Source: CAJXMH01 sp964001305
Lineage (GTDB): Bacteria; Bacteroidota; Bacteroidia; Flavobacteriales_E; Vicingaceae
Direction: 5' to 3'
Assembly (NCBI GenBank): GCA_964001305.1
Contig: CAXFAI010000001.1
Location: 62,001 to 126,000, forward strand
Length of the DNA stretch: 64,000 nucleotides
Below are positions 1-10,030 of the stretch, piece by piece. Positions within the stretch are counted from its first letter, which is position 1. Each line of letters starts with the position of its first letter. Below the pieces are notes generated by a model. That model saw only the letters and a program-made list of their open reading frames with translations, searched no databases and was not told where the DNA came from. The position numbers and the translations under genes are program-made.

Positions 1-1064
1 TCTTTCATCATTTCAGTTAGCGCACTATCGGTCACTTCATTTCTCACTTTTGCTGAGGCATTAAAATAACCAACTATTTCATCAGAAGAAATGCTAGATC
101 TAGCACCATATGTATATGCATGCTCTTCCCTAAGGTTTAAATTTAATTTAGAAATAAATCCACCACCTAATATACCATTAGTTATAGAAGCAGGAATATC
201 ATCTGTAGAGCCTGGCTTTAAATCTATACTATTGAATACAGAAATAACAGATTGTACAGCACCTGGCTTGTTCACAAAAGCCACTTTTAAGTTACTGGGT
301 TGTTCAGGCATTTCGTAGTTAAAGCTTGGTACCTCCCCTTTTTCCCAAGTACCAAAGTATTTTGTAACTAGCTTTTTAGCTTCTTTTAAAGTGATATCAC
401 CAACAACAGCCATGTATGAAACATTAGGCTTGTAGTATGTATTATAATAATTAGAAACATCTTCTAAACCAATGTTATCAACGGACTCCTCCGTCATTAT
501 TTCTCCATAAGGATGATCTTTACCATACAACAACACATTTCTAACATTATTAGCAATGGCATCTGGATCATCTTTCTCAGCTTGAATACCTGATATATAT
601 TGTTTCTTAAGCTTAGCTAGTTCTTCCTCATTAAACTTGGCATTCATTACAACATCAGCCATAAGTTCCAATAGCTTTGTTTGATGCTTTTTCAGTGAAG
701 CACCATAAACAGATGTTGCAGAAGTATTTAAAGTTGCACCAATAAAATCAACCGCAAAATTGATTTCATCCTTTGTTTTGGTTTCAGTCCCTTTTGTCAT
801 AAGGGCACCTGCTAATTCGGAAGTCCCTGCCTTTTTTCCTTCTTTCAAAGGATCAATATCTAAGACCAATGAATAAGCAACACGTGGCAATTTGTGATTC
901 TCAACCACAAATACTTTTAATCCATTGTCTAATGTAAAGGATTTAGTTTCTCCCAACTCAACTTTTGGAGCAGGTCCTGGTTCAGGCATTTTACTTCTAT
1001 CAACTTGAGCAAAGGCAAGGCCACTAATCAAAATGGCCGTTAGGCTTATATATAGTTTTTTCAT
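1..1064 (-). CDS. M16-family peptidase-like protein, probable non-catalytic subunit (3' end cut by window edge)
   Basis: The reading frame is open from an ATG at 1064 down to base 1, so the C-terminus lies outside the window. The product starts MKKLYISLTAILISGLAFAQ, a clear signal peptide, and continues with an insulinase/pitrilysin fold. Where an active M16 enzyme has HxxEH, this protein reads GTSELAGALMTKGTETK, so the zinc ligands are missing. It contains the typical M16 segments DDPDAIANN, YYNTYYKPNVSYMAVVGD and the glycine-rich loop GGGFISKLNLNLREEHAYTYG. It lies 23 bp downstream of the active homologue on the same strand. M16B enzymes often work as active/inactive pairs, so I infer that the two form a periplasmic or envelope heterodimer. 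Confidence 0.88.
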   Translation of the reverse strand, partial: MKKLYISLTAILISGLAFAQVDRSKMPEPGPAPKVELGETKSFTLDNGLKVFVVENHKLPRVAYSLVLDIDPLKEGKKAGTSELAGALMTKGTETKTKDEINFAVDFIGATLNTSATSVYGASLKKHQTKLLELMADVVMNAKFNEEELAKLKKQYISGIQAEKDDPDAIANNVRNVLLYGKDHPYGEIMTEESVDNIGLEDVSNYYNTYYKPNVSYMAVVGDITLKEAKKLVTKYFGTWEKGEVPSFNYEMPEQPSNLKVAFVNKPGAVQSVISVFNSIDLKPGSTDDIPASITNGILGGGFISKLNLNLREEHAYTYGARSSISSDEIVGYFNASAKVRNEVTDSALTEMMK

Positions 1065-1087
1065 AATTTCTATCTATTATTTTTTGA

Positions 1088-2419
1088 TTATTGAGCTTGT
1101 TCTGATTTAGGTAAGTAATGTAATACAACTCGGTTTTCTTTATTTAAAAACTTTTTAGCTGCATTCTGAATATCTTCTCTACTAACATTCATATATCGTT
1201 CGATTTCGGTATTCACCAAATTAGCATCACCATAATAAACGTGGTAATTCGCTAAGTTTTCAGCTAATCCTCTAACACTTGAGTTACTACTAATGAAATC
1301 GTTCTCAACTTGATTACGAAGCTTTTGAAATTCTTCTTCAGAGATTAGTTCTTTTTGAACTCTTTCAATTTCCACATCCATAGCTGATTCAAGCTCTAGA
1401 ATTGGAACACCCATATTGGCAATTCCAAACATTAATGCTAAACCCGGATCTTCTGTTGGTAAAGGAAAAGCACCTACATAAACAGCCTTTTCTTTTTCAT
1501 CTTTAATTACTTTATTAAATCTTGAACTCTCCCCTTGTGAAAGCAATTGTGCCAACATACTCATGGCATAAAATTCCTTTTCGCCTTGAGCAGGTGTGTG
1601 ATAACCCATTACAACAGCTGGCAGTTGAATATTATCGTAAACCGTGTCTCTTACTTCAGCCGTCTTTTTAGGCTCTTCAATATCAGGTCTTGGAATTGGT
1701 TTAGTTCCCTTTGGAATACTTCCGAAATATTCCTCTATCCATTTTTTGGTTTCTGGAATTGACAAATCACCGGCAATTGATAAAGTTGCATTATTTGGCA
1801 CATAGAAAGTTTTATAGAACTCCATAAACTCTTCCAACTTCGCTTGATTGATGTATTCTGCAGAACCAATTGGAGTCCATCGGTATGGATGCTCTTTAAA
1901 TGCATGACTAAACATTTCAGGCAAAATGGTTCCATATGGAGTATTTTCATTACGTTGTTTTAATTCTTCTTTTACAACACCTCTCTGAGTTTCAACACCA
2001 ATAGAATCAATTTTAGCATGTAGCAATCTTTCTGATTCTAACCACAAGCCTAACTTAAGCTGATTTGAGGGCAATACCTCAAAATAAAAAGTACGATCAA
2101 AAGAAGTATTGGCGTTAAGCACTCCTCCATTTCCTTGCACAATTTTAAAAAACTCACCACGATCAATATTCTCAGATCCTTCAAAAAGCAAATGCTCAAA
2201 AAAGTGAGCAAAACCAGTTCTTTTGGGGTCTTCATTCTTTGAGCCTACGTGGTATAATATAGAAACGGCTACTATAGGCGTTGAATGATCTTCATGTAAA
2301 ATAACATGCATCCCATTTTCTAAATCATATTCTTCGAATTCAATCTTACTCCCTTGCTTTTGAGCTTTAAGCCCTAAAAACGCAATCACAGTAAAAGCTA
2401 GTAATAGTTTTCTTTTCAT
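1088..2419 (-). CDS. M16-family zinc metallopeptidase, catalytic subunit
   Basis: This is an insulinase-family peptidase with an intact zinc site: HFFEH at residues 72-76 and the third ligand in EELKQR near residue 152, which is 76 residues after the second His as in other M16 enzymes. I chose the internal ATG at 2419 because it gives a clean signal peptide (MKRKLLLAFTVIAFLGLKAQ). The longer frame starting at 2497 would add 26 residues with no signal character. The length, about 443 residues, is typical of the M16B half-size enzymes. The gene is followed by the catalytically dead homologue, probably co-transcribed. The substrate is unknown; degradation of periplasmic peptides is the usual role. 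Confidence 0.92.
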   Translation of the reverse strand: MKRKLLLAFTVIAFLGLKAQKQGSKIEFEEYDLENGMHVILHEDHSTPIVAVSILYHVGSKNEDPKRTGFAHFFEHLLFEGSENIDRGEFFKIVQGNGGVLNANTSFDRTFYFEVLPSNQLKLGLWLESERLLHAKIDSIGVETQRGVVKEELKQRNENTPYGTILPEMFSHAFKEHPYRWTPIGSAEYINQAKLEEFMEFYKTFYVPNNATLSIAGDLSIPETKKWIEEYFGSIPKGTKPIPRPDIEEPKKTAEVRDTVYDNIQLPAVVMGYHTPAQGEKEFYAMSMLAQLLSQGESSRFNKVIKDEKEKAVYVGAFPLPTEDPGLALMFGIANMGVPILELESAMDVEIERVQKELISEEEFQKLRNQVENDFISSNSSVRGLAENLANYHVYYGDANLVNTEIERYMNVSREDIQNAAKKFLNKENRVVLHYLPKSEQAQ

Positions 2420-2588
2420 AATGCTATTTTTATTTACACTCGGCCGAAAATACAAATAAATATTGCGTTTTATGTGTGAATTATGGATTGATGGCAATTT
2501 GCTTTTATAAAAGGAGTCAATGTTAGCTGTATTTAAAAAGTTGTTAATTTTTTATTAAATTTAGCTTTACACTAATCTATCTGCTACC

Positions 2589-4391
2589 ATGAAAAATTTT
2601 TTATCCCTTTCTATACTTTCTATATTATTCATTTTCAGTTCAGCCCAACCAACAAGTGGAGGTCCAGATAATTTTGGATATACCTTTAAAACATCTCAAG
2701 ATCCTTCTGGACCTGTTTATTCATGGTTGGATATTACACAAGTTGGCACTCAGATAAGTGGTTTAGCAGATGACAACTTTGTTGGACCATTCTCAATCAA
2801 TAACTTCCCTTTTTATAGTTCAACACCTACTCAGTTTTATGTCGGCTCAAATGGTTATGTTTCGTTTAGTCCAGGGAATATTGCTTCAACGGGCGCACAA
2901 TTTCCTGCCATTCCTACATCGGGAGGCACAAATAACTTTATTGCCGCCATGCTCACTGATTTAAATTTTAGTGGATCAGGAAATCCTGCTGCCGCCTATT
3001 ATTATACATCAGGTGATACGGTATGCATCACATTTGAGAAAGTTCCATTTTGGACAAATAATACCGCTACCTACTCTGGACTCAATACTTTTCAAGTTAT
3101 CTTAAATAAAGCAGATTCTTCGATTACAATTAATTACAAAACTCAGATTGGACTTCCTGACCCAACCTACACAACTAATTTTGTAAGTATGGGCATAGAA
3201 AATGGAAATGGAACAGATGGATTGCAATTTTGGAGATCTAACTCATTTCCACCTGATACATTTTCAGTTAAGTACTATTATCCAAATATTATTCAACCGA
3301 TTACAGATCTTAGTGTTAGTTGGACTAACAACGAAAGAAATGGAGGTATGTTTTTAAGAAGAAATCAAAATTTCACCCCTTCTGTAAATGTAAAAAATAC
3401 TGGCAACCAGAATGTTACATCATCTATCACGGTAGGCTATCAATTGCTAGATACGGCTAGACAAGTTATTTCTGTTGGAAGTAAAACTATAAGTAGTTTG
3501 AATGCAGGTGATGATTCAATAGTTCAGTTTACAAATTCATTTTCTGTTGGTAAAGTGGGTTACTACAATCTAGAAACATACATACAACAAGTAAGTGGAG
3601 ACAACATTACTATTAATGATACAAATAAAACTCTAGTAAAAGTGTTGAAAAGCAATAACTACCCTTTAATTTTAGATTATACTGATCAAACTCCAACTTT
3701 TTCAGGAATTAGCTGGAGTGGTGGCAATGCAGGTGTTGGAGTTTACATAGAGCCACCTTTTTACCCTGCGGAAGTAATTGCTGCCAATTATTTCATTGTA
3801 ACTGCAGGTACCATGGGATTTCACTCTATGATTTATGATGATAATGCACGTGGCGGAGGACCCGGAACATTACTTGACTCAGCATTTATTAGCAGCACCT
3901 CAATTAGCAACGGAGCTTATTATAGAGATAGCCTAAGAAATAGCGTAATCATAAATAGTGGTGGGGTCTATCTACATTGGTTAATGGACAGTGTTGCAAT
4001 TACATTAGGAAGAACATTTACTTCATTGCCTTCTCGACATACTTATGAAGTTATCGGCGGTGCATGGTCTACATATAGAGATGCTGACACACAAGACTTT
4101 ATGATGAATATTGAAGTACAACCACTATCTGTTGGAATTCAAGAAATAAACAATAATACAGCCTTAAAAGCATACCCAAACCCAAGCCAAAACTTTATTG
4201 ATATTGAATTAGAAATGGTATCTAAACAAGCATTACAACTTGTAAAAATTTATGATATGCAAGGCAGAGAACTTAATGCTAAAGTGCTAAATCTAAATAA
4301 TAAACTTAGAGTATTTAAAGGAGAACTTCCTCAAGGCCAATATTTTATTCGTGTTGGAGAACAAAGTGCAAAAGTTCAGTTTATAGATTAA
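2589..4391 (+). CDS. Secreted protein with T9SS C-terminal sorting domain
   Basis: The 600-residue product starts with a signal peptide (MKNFLSLSILSILFIFSSAQ). The N-terminal half has a nidogen-like/beta-sandwich look (YVGSNGYVSFSPG), and the middle has a CARDB-like stretch (VNVKNTGNQNVTSSITVGYQLLD in part). It ends with a type-A T9SS sorting domain of about 75 residues beginning LKAYPNPSQNFIDIELE and containing YDMQGREL and GQYFIRV. T9SS moves such cargo across the outer membrane and removes the tail. No enzyme motif is visible; an adhesin-like or structural surface role is a guess. It is divergent from the M16 pair, and its 3' end overlaps the convergent MBL gene by 11 bp. Confidence 0.85.
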   Translation: MKNFLSLSILSILFIFSSAQPTSGGPDNFGYTFKTSQDPSGPVYSWLDITQVGTQISGLADDNFVGPFSINNFPFYSSTPTQFYVGSNGYVSFSPGNIASTGAQFPAIPTSGGTNNFIAAMLTDLNFSGSGNPAAAYYYTSGDTVCITFEKVPFWTNNTATYSGLNTFQVILNKADSSITINYKTQIGLPDPTYTTNFVSMGIENGNGTDGLQFWRSNSFPPDTFSVKYYYPNIIQPITDLSVSWTNNERNGGMFLRRNQNFTPSVNVKNTGNQNVTSSITVGYQLLDTARQVISVGSKTISSLNAGDDSIVQFTNSFSVGKVGYYNLETYIQQVSGDNITINDTNKTLVKVLKSNNYPLILDYTDQTPTFSGISWSGGNAGVGVYIEPPFYPAEVIAANYFIVTAGTMGFHSMIYDDNARGGGPGTLLDSAFISSTSISNGAYYRDSLRNSVIINSGGVYLHWLMDSVAITLGRTFTSLPSRHTYEVIGGAWSTYRDADTQDFMMNIEVQPLSVGIQEINNNTALKAYPNPSQNFIDIELEMVSKQALQLVKIYDMQGRELNAKVLNLNNKLRVFKGELPQGQYFIRVGEQSAKVQFID

Positions 4392-5145
4392 TTTGTAATC
4401 CATCGTAAGCAAGGTGAACATTTGAAGGTAATTCAAGTTCTACATCCTTATGTCTTCCCATTAAGTGACTTATATGAGTTAAGTAAGCTTTCTTTGGATT
4501 TAGTTTCTTAATCACTTCAATGGCTTGTTCTAAGTTGAAATGAGAAATATGCTTTGATTTTCTTAACGCATTAATGATTAGAACCTCTAGATTCATTAGT
4601 TTTTCTAATTCCGACTCTTCAATGTAGTTTGCATCTGTTACGTAGGCAAAATTTTCAATCCTAAATCCTTTAACAGGTAATTTAAAATGCATCGCATTGA
4701 TAGGAATTATTCTAAGGTCATTTACTTTGAAATCATCATTGGTTAAAGTGCACAGATTTATTTCTGGTATACCCGGATATTTATTTTCTGAAAATACATA
4801 GGAGAACTCACGATGCAAAGCTTCTTGAACTCTTAGACTAGCATAAACATTCATGGGCTTCCCTCCTTCTTTAAAGTTGAATGCTCTAATATCATCTAAG
4901 CCCGCCACATGATCTTTGTGCTCATGGGTAAAAAGAACAGCATCTAAATCTTCAATCTTTTCACGTAATATTTGAGTGCGAAAATCCGGACCTGTATCAA
5001 CTACTAAATGGGTATTCCCTTTTTGAATGTATATTGAACAACGAGTACGTTTGTCTTTTGGATCTATGGATTGGCACACCTGACAATGACAAGCAATGAC
5101 TGGTACTCCTTGGGATGTTCCGCTTCCTAAGACCTTAATTTTCAT
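4381..5145 (-). CDS. MBL-fold metallo-hydrolase, PhnP-like
   Basis: The metallo-beta-lactamase fold is shown by THEHKDH at residues 73-79 (HxHxDH), TDANYI, and LTHISHLMGRH near the C-terminus. The N-terminus GSGTSQGVPVIACHCQVC carries a cysteine cluster (C19, C21, C24) similar to the structural zinc site of PhnP-type phosphodiesterases. At 254 residues it fits that family. The Bacteroidota members are widespread and not tied to phosphonate use, so the substrate is uncertain; a cyclic phosphodiester is plausible. Its start codon lies 4 bp after the cysteine desulfurase stop, suggesting co-transcription. Confidence 0.82.
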   Translation of the reverse strand: MKIKVLGSGTSQGVPVIACHCQVCQSIDPKDKRTRCSIYIQKGNTHLVVDTGPDFRTQILREKIEDLDAVLFTHEHKDHVAGLDDIRAFNFKEGGKPMNVYASLRVQEALHREFSYVFSENKYPGIPEINLCTLTNDDFKVNDLRIIPINAMHFKLPVKGFRIENFAYVTDANYIEESELEKLMNLEVLIINALRKSKHISHFNLEQAIEVIKKLNPKKAYLTHISHLMGRHKDVELELPSNVHLAYDGLQINL

Positions 5146-5149
5146 TTTA

Positions 5150-6277
5150 TTACTCGTATACCCGCTTTAAAATTTCTATGCATTTATCCACATCAGAAAT
5201 GGCGTTGAATCTCCCAAAAGAAAACCGAACTGATGGCCTATCCATTGGCACACCTAAGGCACGTAAAACATGAGAACCAACATTACTACCTGATGAACAA
5301 GCACTTCCACCTGAAGCACTTACACCTTCAATGTCTAAATTATAAAGAAACATTTCATCCATATTTGAATTTGGAAAACAAACGCTTAGCACCGTATATA
5401 ACGATTCTTCTGATTCAGAATCGCCATTAAATTGAATCCCTGAAATCTCATCTTTAAGTCGTTTAATCATATACGACTTTATTCCCTGTATATGATTTTG
5501 ATGTCCTTCTAAATTATGATAGGCTAGCTCTAAGGCTTTTGTTAATCCTACAATACCATATATATTTTCTGTACCTGCTCGCATATTTCTTTCTTGAGCA
5601 CCTCCGGTTATTAAAGGATTAATTTTTACATCGGAGTTCACATACAAAAAACCCACTCCTTTGGGTCCATGAAATTTGTGAGCTGCACATGTTGCAAAAT
5701 GAAGATTCAATTCTTGGAAATCGAAAGCATAATGGCCCATAGTTTGAACCGTATCTGAATGAAAATACGCTCCAAATTCTTTACAAATTAAACCGACCTC
5801 TTTGAGTGGAAGCCTAGTACCTACCTCATTATTAGCATGCATTAAACTTACTAAAGTGGTTTGCTGGTCTGAAAGCAATTCCTTTAAATGATTTAAATCA
5901 ACATGACCTTTTTGATCTAACTTTACTAGGCTCAGCTTAATATTAAAGTTTTTTTCTAATTCCTCAGCTGTATGAAGCACAGCATGATGTTCCAGTGGAG
6001 AAGTTATGATGTGTTTTACATTCAAATCTTCTACGGCACATCTCAATACCATATTATCTGCTTCTGTACCTCCTGAGGTAAAAAAGAATTCAGAAGGACT
6101 AGCATTAAAATGAGCTGCAACTGCTTTACGAGACTTTTCAATGACTGATCTGGCAATTCTGCCATCGGTATGAATAGAACTAGGGTTTCCAAAAGTTTCT
6201 TTCATAACTGGAATCATGCTATCAACAACTATTGGATCAATTGGAGTTGTAGCTGCATTATCTAAATAAATATTCAT
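5150..6277 (-). CDS. Cysteine desulfurase (IscS/NifS family)
   Basis: This PLP enzyme removes sulfur from cysteine for Fe-S cluster or thio-cofactor assembly. The PLP lysine is K201 in CAAHKFHGPKG, and the sulfur-accepting cysteine is C327 in SGGSACSSGS. FTSGGTEADN near residue 70 and HSDTVQTMGH near 174 are the other family signatures. At 375 residues it is a standard group I length. No isc or suf genes are adjacent, so this is probably a stand-alone desulfurase. It sits between glmM and an MBL hydrolase, all on the minus strand with gaps of 14 and 4 bp. Confidence 0.93.
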   Translation of the reverse strand: MNIYLDNAATTPIDPIVVDSMIPVMKETFGNPSSIHTDGRIARSVIEKSRKAVAAHFNASPSEFFFTSGGTEADNMVLRCAVEDLNVKHIITSPLEHHAVLHTAEELEKNFNIKLSLVKLDQKGHVDLNHLKELLSDQQTTLVSLMHANNEVGTRLPLKEVGLICKEFGAYFHSDTVQTMGHYAFDFQELNLHFATCAAHKFHGPKGVGFLYVNSDVKINPLITGGAQERNMRAGTENIYGIVGLTKALELAYHNLEGHQNHIQGIKSYMIKRLKDEISGIQFNGDSESEESLYTVLSVCFPNSNMDEMFLYNLDIEGVSASGGSACSSGSNVGSHVLRALGVPMDRPSVRFSFGRFNAISDVDKCIEILKRVYE

Positions 6278-6291
6278 AAAAGAGCGATTTA

Positions 6292-7686
6292 TTAGCCAAT
6301 ACAGGCTTTGATTTCTTCAATGATTTGATTAGCTAATTTGTTTGCTTTAGCTTCAGATTGACTTTCTGAATAAATACGAATAATAGGCTCTGTATTCGAT
6401 TTTCTTAAGTGAACCCATTCTTGATCAAATTCAATTTTTAAACCATCAATGACAGAGTGTGGTTGATCTTTATACTTTTCTTGCATTTTATTTAAGACAT
6501 CATCAACGTCAATATCAGGTGTTAATGCAATTTTATTTTTACTGATTGTATAATCATTGTAAGACTTTCGAAGTTCTAAGGCGCTTAAGCTACCATCTTC
6601 CAATGTTGCTAAATGAGACAAGAATAATGCTACTCCAACTAAGGCGTCTCTTCCATAGTGTGAAGCAGGATATATCACTCCCCCATTTCCTTCGCCACCA
6701 ATTACAGCATTGGTCTCCTTCATTTTTGTCACTACGTTTACTTCACCTACTGCCGCAGCATTATATTCACCACCCAAGGCTAAAGTCACATCTTTTAATG
6801 CTCTCGTTGAAGACAAATTACTAACCGTATTTCCAGGTGTTTGTCTTAATACATAATCAGCAACAGCTACTAAAGTATATTCTTCACCAAACATACTCCC
6901 ATCTTCAGACACTAAAGCTAAACGATCAACATCTGGGTCAACCACTATACCAAAATCCGCTTTGTTTTCAACTACTGCTTTTGAAATGTCAATTAAATTT
7001 TCAGGCAGTGGTTCAGGGTTATGTGGAAATTGACCATTAGGCTCGCAATAAAGTTCTACAACCTCAGTAACTCCCAATGCTTTTAATAAAGCTGGTATAT
7101 AGATGCCACCGGTAGAATTAACCCCATCAACAACTACTTTAAAGTTACGTTTACGAATTGCTGAAACATTAACCAATTCTAAATCTAGCACTTTTTGAAT
7201 GTGTTCATTCAAAAAATCTCTTTGCTCATATAGACCTAAATCATCTACTTCAACAAATTCATATTCCCCTTTTTCAGCAATCTCCAAAATCCTAGCGCCA
7301 TCCGCAGCAGATATAAATTCACCTTTATTATTTAATAATTTAAGGGCATTCCATTGCTTTGGATTATGGCTTGCAGTAAGAATAATACCGCCATTCGCCT
7401 TAAATTCAGGCACTGCTAATTCCACACTTGGAGTAGTAGACAATCCTAAATCTATAATTCGAATTCCAAGGCCAATCAATGTTGAGCAAACCAATTGACT
7501 AATCATTTCTCCACTTGGTCTAGCATCACGGCCAACTACCACTACCAAATCTTCTTGATTTAAGGTCTCTTTTAGCCAAGTTCCATAAGAGGCAGCAAAT
7601 GCAACTGCATCTATTGGAGTTAGATTATCATTTGCTTTACCACCAATGGTTCCACGAATACCAGAAATCGATTTTATTAAAGTCAT
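6292..7686 (-). CDS. glmM: Phosphoglucosamine mutase / alpha-D-phosphohexomutase
   Basis: This phosphohexomutase has the catalytic serine S106 in TASHNPKQWNALKLL, the Mg-binding loop DPDVDRL (D250, D252, D254), the sugar-recognition loop GGEGNGGVIYP and the C-terminal phosphate loop RKSNTEPIIRIY. It probably converts glucosamine-6-phosphate to glucosamine-1-phosphate for UDP-GlcNAc and peptidoglycan synthesis; phosphomannomutase activity is the alternative. At 464 residues it is full length. It is the first gene of a minus-strand run with the desulfurase and MBL hydrolase, and a TACTTTTG box lies just upstream. Confidence 0.9.
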   Translation of the reverse strand: MTLIKSISGIRGTIGGKANDNLTPIDAVAFAASYGTWLKETLNQEDLVVVVGRDARPSGEMISQLVCSTLIGLGIRIIDLGLSTTPSVELAVPEFKANGGIILTASHNPKQWNALKLLNNKGEFISAADGARILEIAEKGEYEFVEVDDLGLYEQRDFLNEHIQKVLDLELVNVSAIRKRNFKVVVDGVNSTGGIYIPALLKALGVTEVVELYCEPNGQFPHNPEPLPENLIDISKAVVENKADFGIVVDPDVDRLALVSEDGSMFGEEYTLVAVADYVLRQTPGNTVSNLSSTRALKDVTLALGGEYNAAAVGEVNVVTKMKETNAVIGGEGNGGVIYPASHYGRDALVGVALFLSHLATLEDGSLSALELRKSYNDYTISKNKIALTPDIDVDDVLNKMQEKYKDQPHSVIDGLKIEFDQEWVHLRKSNTEPIIRIYSESQSEAKANKLANQIIEEIKACIG

Positions 7687-7705
7687 AATGTGTAATTTTG
7701 CGGAA

Positions 7706-7713
7706 CAAAAGTA
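7706..7713 (-). promoter_or_regulatory. Candidate -7 promoter box of glmM
   Basis: On the minus strand the sequence reads TACTTTTG, a match to the Bacteroidota -7 consensus TANNTTTG. It lies 20 bp ahead of the glmM ATG. No clear TTG is seen at the -33 distance, so the call rests on one box. Confidence 0.45.
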
Positions 7714-7828
7714 GCAATATTTGAACTCCTTTTACTGTTAATTTCTTTGTGGATAAGAATGGTCAAAAAACCCCTATTGATAGCTATTTTTTTCAATCTT
7801 TGTTTAACACCCACACCCGATAGTCATT

Positions 7829-9241
7829 ATGGATAATGAATTTGAAAACTTCGCTGACGATTCATCTAACCAAGCTACTGTGAACAGATATGAACAAATG
7901 CTTAAAGAGCAAAAAGCTTTGTTTTTTGATGTTGAAGAATTTGAAGATCTAGTAGAGTATTACAGTAGTAAAAATGAAGCATCAAAGGCTATACAAGTTA
8001 TTGAATTTGCTCTGCAACAGCATCCAAATTCAGCTTCACTTTTAGTTAGCTGCGCTCAACTTTACGTGGCTATACATAAGCCACAAGAAGCCATGCGGTA
8101 CTTAAATATGGCTGAAACTTTTGAACCTTTTAACATTGATCTATTTCATACAAAAGCTTCTATATTTAGTCAATTAAGAAAAGCCGAAAAGGCAATAGAA
8201 CAATTCAAAAAGGCACTTGAATACGCTGACCCTGAAGAAAAAGAAGACATCTTATTGCAATTGGCTTTTGAATATGAAAATGCCAACAATCACTTATTAG
8301 CGATTGAGCGACTTAAAGAGGTTTTGGTTATTAATTCAGAAAACGAAACTGCTCTTTATGAATTGGGTTTTTGTTATGATGTTGCAGATTTAAAGGAAGC
8401 TGGAAAAGACTTTTTTGAGGCTTTCGTCGATAAAAACCCCTACTCCTATATCGGTTGGTACAATTTAGGTATTAGCTTTTCCAAGTTAGATCTTTTTGAA
8501 AAAGCTATTGATTGCTACGATTTTGCAATTGCAATTAAAGAGGATTATTCTTCCGCTCATTTTAATAAAGCCCATTGTTTCTCTAAACTTGGGGACTATG
8601 AAACTGCATTGAAATGTTATAATGAAACGCTTCAAATTGACTCTGAAGATGCTCTAAGCTATTATTACATTGGTGAGTGCTATGAAAAAATGGATGAGTT
8701 TGAAAAAGCGATTTCTTTTTACAAAAAGGCTGTAGAAATTGATGAGTTTATTGCCGATGCTTGGTTTGGCATAGCTAGTTGTTTGTTTGAATTAAATAAG
8801 TTTAAAGAAGGACTTGCTTATGTAAAAAAAGCCATAGAATTAGATGAGTTTAATTACGACTATTTCTACCTTAAAGGAGATATTGAAAATCAACTAAATC
8901 TTCCAAATGAAGCATTAGAATCGTTTGAAAAAGCTTATGACTTAGAACCAAATGACGAAGATTTACTGATAGATTTAGCTTTTAAAGCTGACGAATTAGG
9001 TCAAACAGAGTCTGCTACAGAATACTTTGTAGATGGAGTGAAAAGCCAGCCAAATAATGCCAAGTTATTGTATAACTTTGTCGCCTTTCTGCTGAAGAAG
9101 GGAGATGTGATTAATGCTTTATTCTATTTAGAATCTGCTTTAAAAAATCACTACAATCAAAAGGACGAACTTTTTGCTAGACTTCCGGAGGCAGAATTCA
9201 ATCCACAAGTGATTGAACTGATTGAATATTACAAAAAGTAG
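7829..9241 (+). CDS. Tetratricopeptide-repeat protein
   Basis: This acidic 470-residue protein is made almost entirely of TPR units with the usual A/G/Y spacing (for example GWYNLGISFSKLDLFEKAI and SYYYIGECYEKMDEFEKAI). No signal peptide or membrane helix is visible, so it is probably a cytoplasmic scaffold. Several repeats carry long DEDA-type acidic loops. It heads a plus-strand operon whose next gene begins 3 bp after its stop. The binding partner is not apparent from the sequence. Confidence 0.87.
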   Translation: MDNEFENFADDSSNQATVNRYEQMLKEQKALFFDVEEFEDLVEYYSSKNEASKAIQVIEFALQQHPNSASLLVSCAQLYVAIHKPQEAMRYLNMAETFEPFNIDLFHTKASIFSQLRKAEKAIEQFKKALEYADPEEKEDILLQLAFEYENANNHLLAIERLKEVLVINSENETALYELGFCYDVADLKEAGKDFFEAFVDKNPYSYIGWYNLGISFSKLDLFEKAIDCYDFAIAIKEDYSSAHFNKAHCFSKLGDYETALKCYNETLQIDSEDALSYYYIGECYEKMDEFEKAISFYKKAVEIDEFIADAWFGIASCLFELNKFKEGLAYVKKAIELDEFNYDYFYLKGDIENQLNLPNEALESFEKAYDLEPNDEDLLIDLAFKADELGQTESATEYFVDGVKSQPNNAKLLYNFVAFLLKKGDVINALFYLESALKNHYNQKDELFARLPEAEFNPQVIELIEYYKK

Positions 9242-9244
9242 TAC

Positions 9245-10030
9245 ATGAATTTCGAACTTCCTTTTATACCCGAAAGAACAAATAAACCTAGACAAAGCGG
9301 CCTAACCATGATGATGGATAAAGGTCTGAGTTGGAGACAAGCCGAAAATTTTGTTGATTCTTGTTCAGAATACACCGATGTTGTCAAATTGGGCTTTGGC
9401 ACATCTTATTTAACCAAAGACTTTCAACGTAAACTAGACATTTATCATGAAGCAGGTTTAAAAACCTACTTAGGAGGTACCCTATTCGAAGCTTTTATAG
9501 CAAGAGGTATGTTTGATGACTATCGTAAGCTGTTGGATAAATTTAGCATTAAAATGGCCGAAGTTTCAGATGGTTCTATCATCTTAGACCATAACCTTAA
9601 ATGCAAATATATTAGCGACTTGAGTAAAGATTTTACTGTCTTGTCTGAAGTAGGTTCTAAAGAAGAAGGCATTCTTATTAGTCCAAATAAATGGATTAAC
9701 ATGATGCAAGCTGAACTTGAAGCTGGTTCTTGGAAAGTTATTGCTGAAGCTAGAGAAAGCGGAACCGTTGGAATTTATAGACCAAATGGAACTGCTCATG
9801 TTGCATTAGTCAATAAGATAATCTCAAAAGTTGAAGTAGAAAATATTCTATGGGAAGCCCCTAAAAAGGCACAACAAGTTTGGTTTATCAAACAATTTGG
9901 AACCAATGTTAATCTTGGTAACATTGCTCATGATGAAGTGATACCACTTGAAACATTGAGAATTGGGTTAAGAGGAGATACATTTCATGATTTTTTACCG
10001 GAAGATATAGCTAAGCAACCAATCTCATGA
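9245..10030 (+). CDS. Phosphosulfolactate synthase (ComA family)
   Basis: The 261-residue product has the ComA TIM-barrel pattern: GLTMMMDKGLSW, VVKLGFGTSYLT (the conserved lysine region), YLGGTLFEAFIARG, VSDGSI, and the C-terminal NLGNIAHDEVIPLETLRIGLRGDT read in part. The archaeal enzyme adds sulfite to phosphoenolpyruvate to make phosphosulfolactate, the first step to coenzyme M. Bacterial homologues make sulfolactate or feed other sulfonate products. No other sulfonate genes are adjacent, so the product's fate here is unknown. Its stop overlaps the rhodanese start (ATGA). Confidence 0.88.
   Translation: MNFELPFIPERTNKPRQSGLTMMMDKGLSWRQAENFVDSCSEYTDVVKLGFGTSYLTKDFQRKLDIYHEAGLKTYLGGTLFEAFIARGMFDDYRKLLDKFSIKMAEVSDGSIILDHNLKCKYISDLSKDFTVLSEVGSKEEGILISPNKWINMMQAELEAGSWKVIAEARESGTVGIYRPNGTAHVALVNKIISKVEVENILWEAPKKAQQVWFIKQFGTNVNLGNIAHDEVIPLETLRIGLRGDTFHDFLPEDIAKQPIS

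Noticed and set aside
7199..7498. Plus-strand ORF of 99 codons opposite glmM
   Set aside because: It is a shadow of the glmM coding frame; glmM has all catalytic motifs on the other strand.
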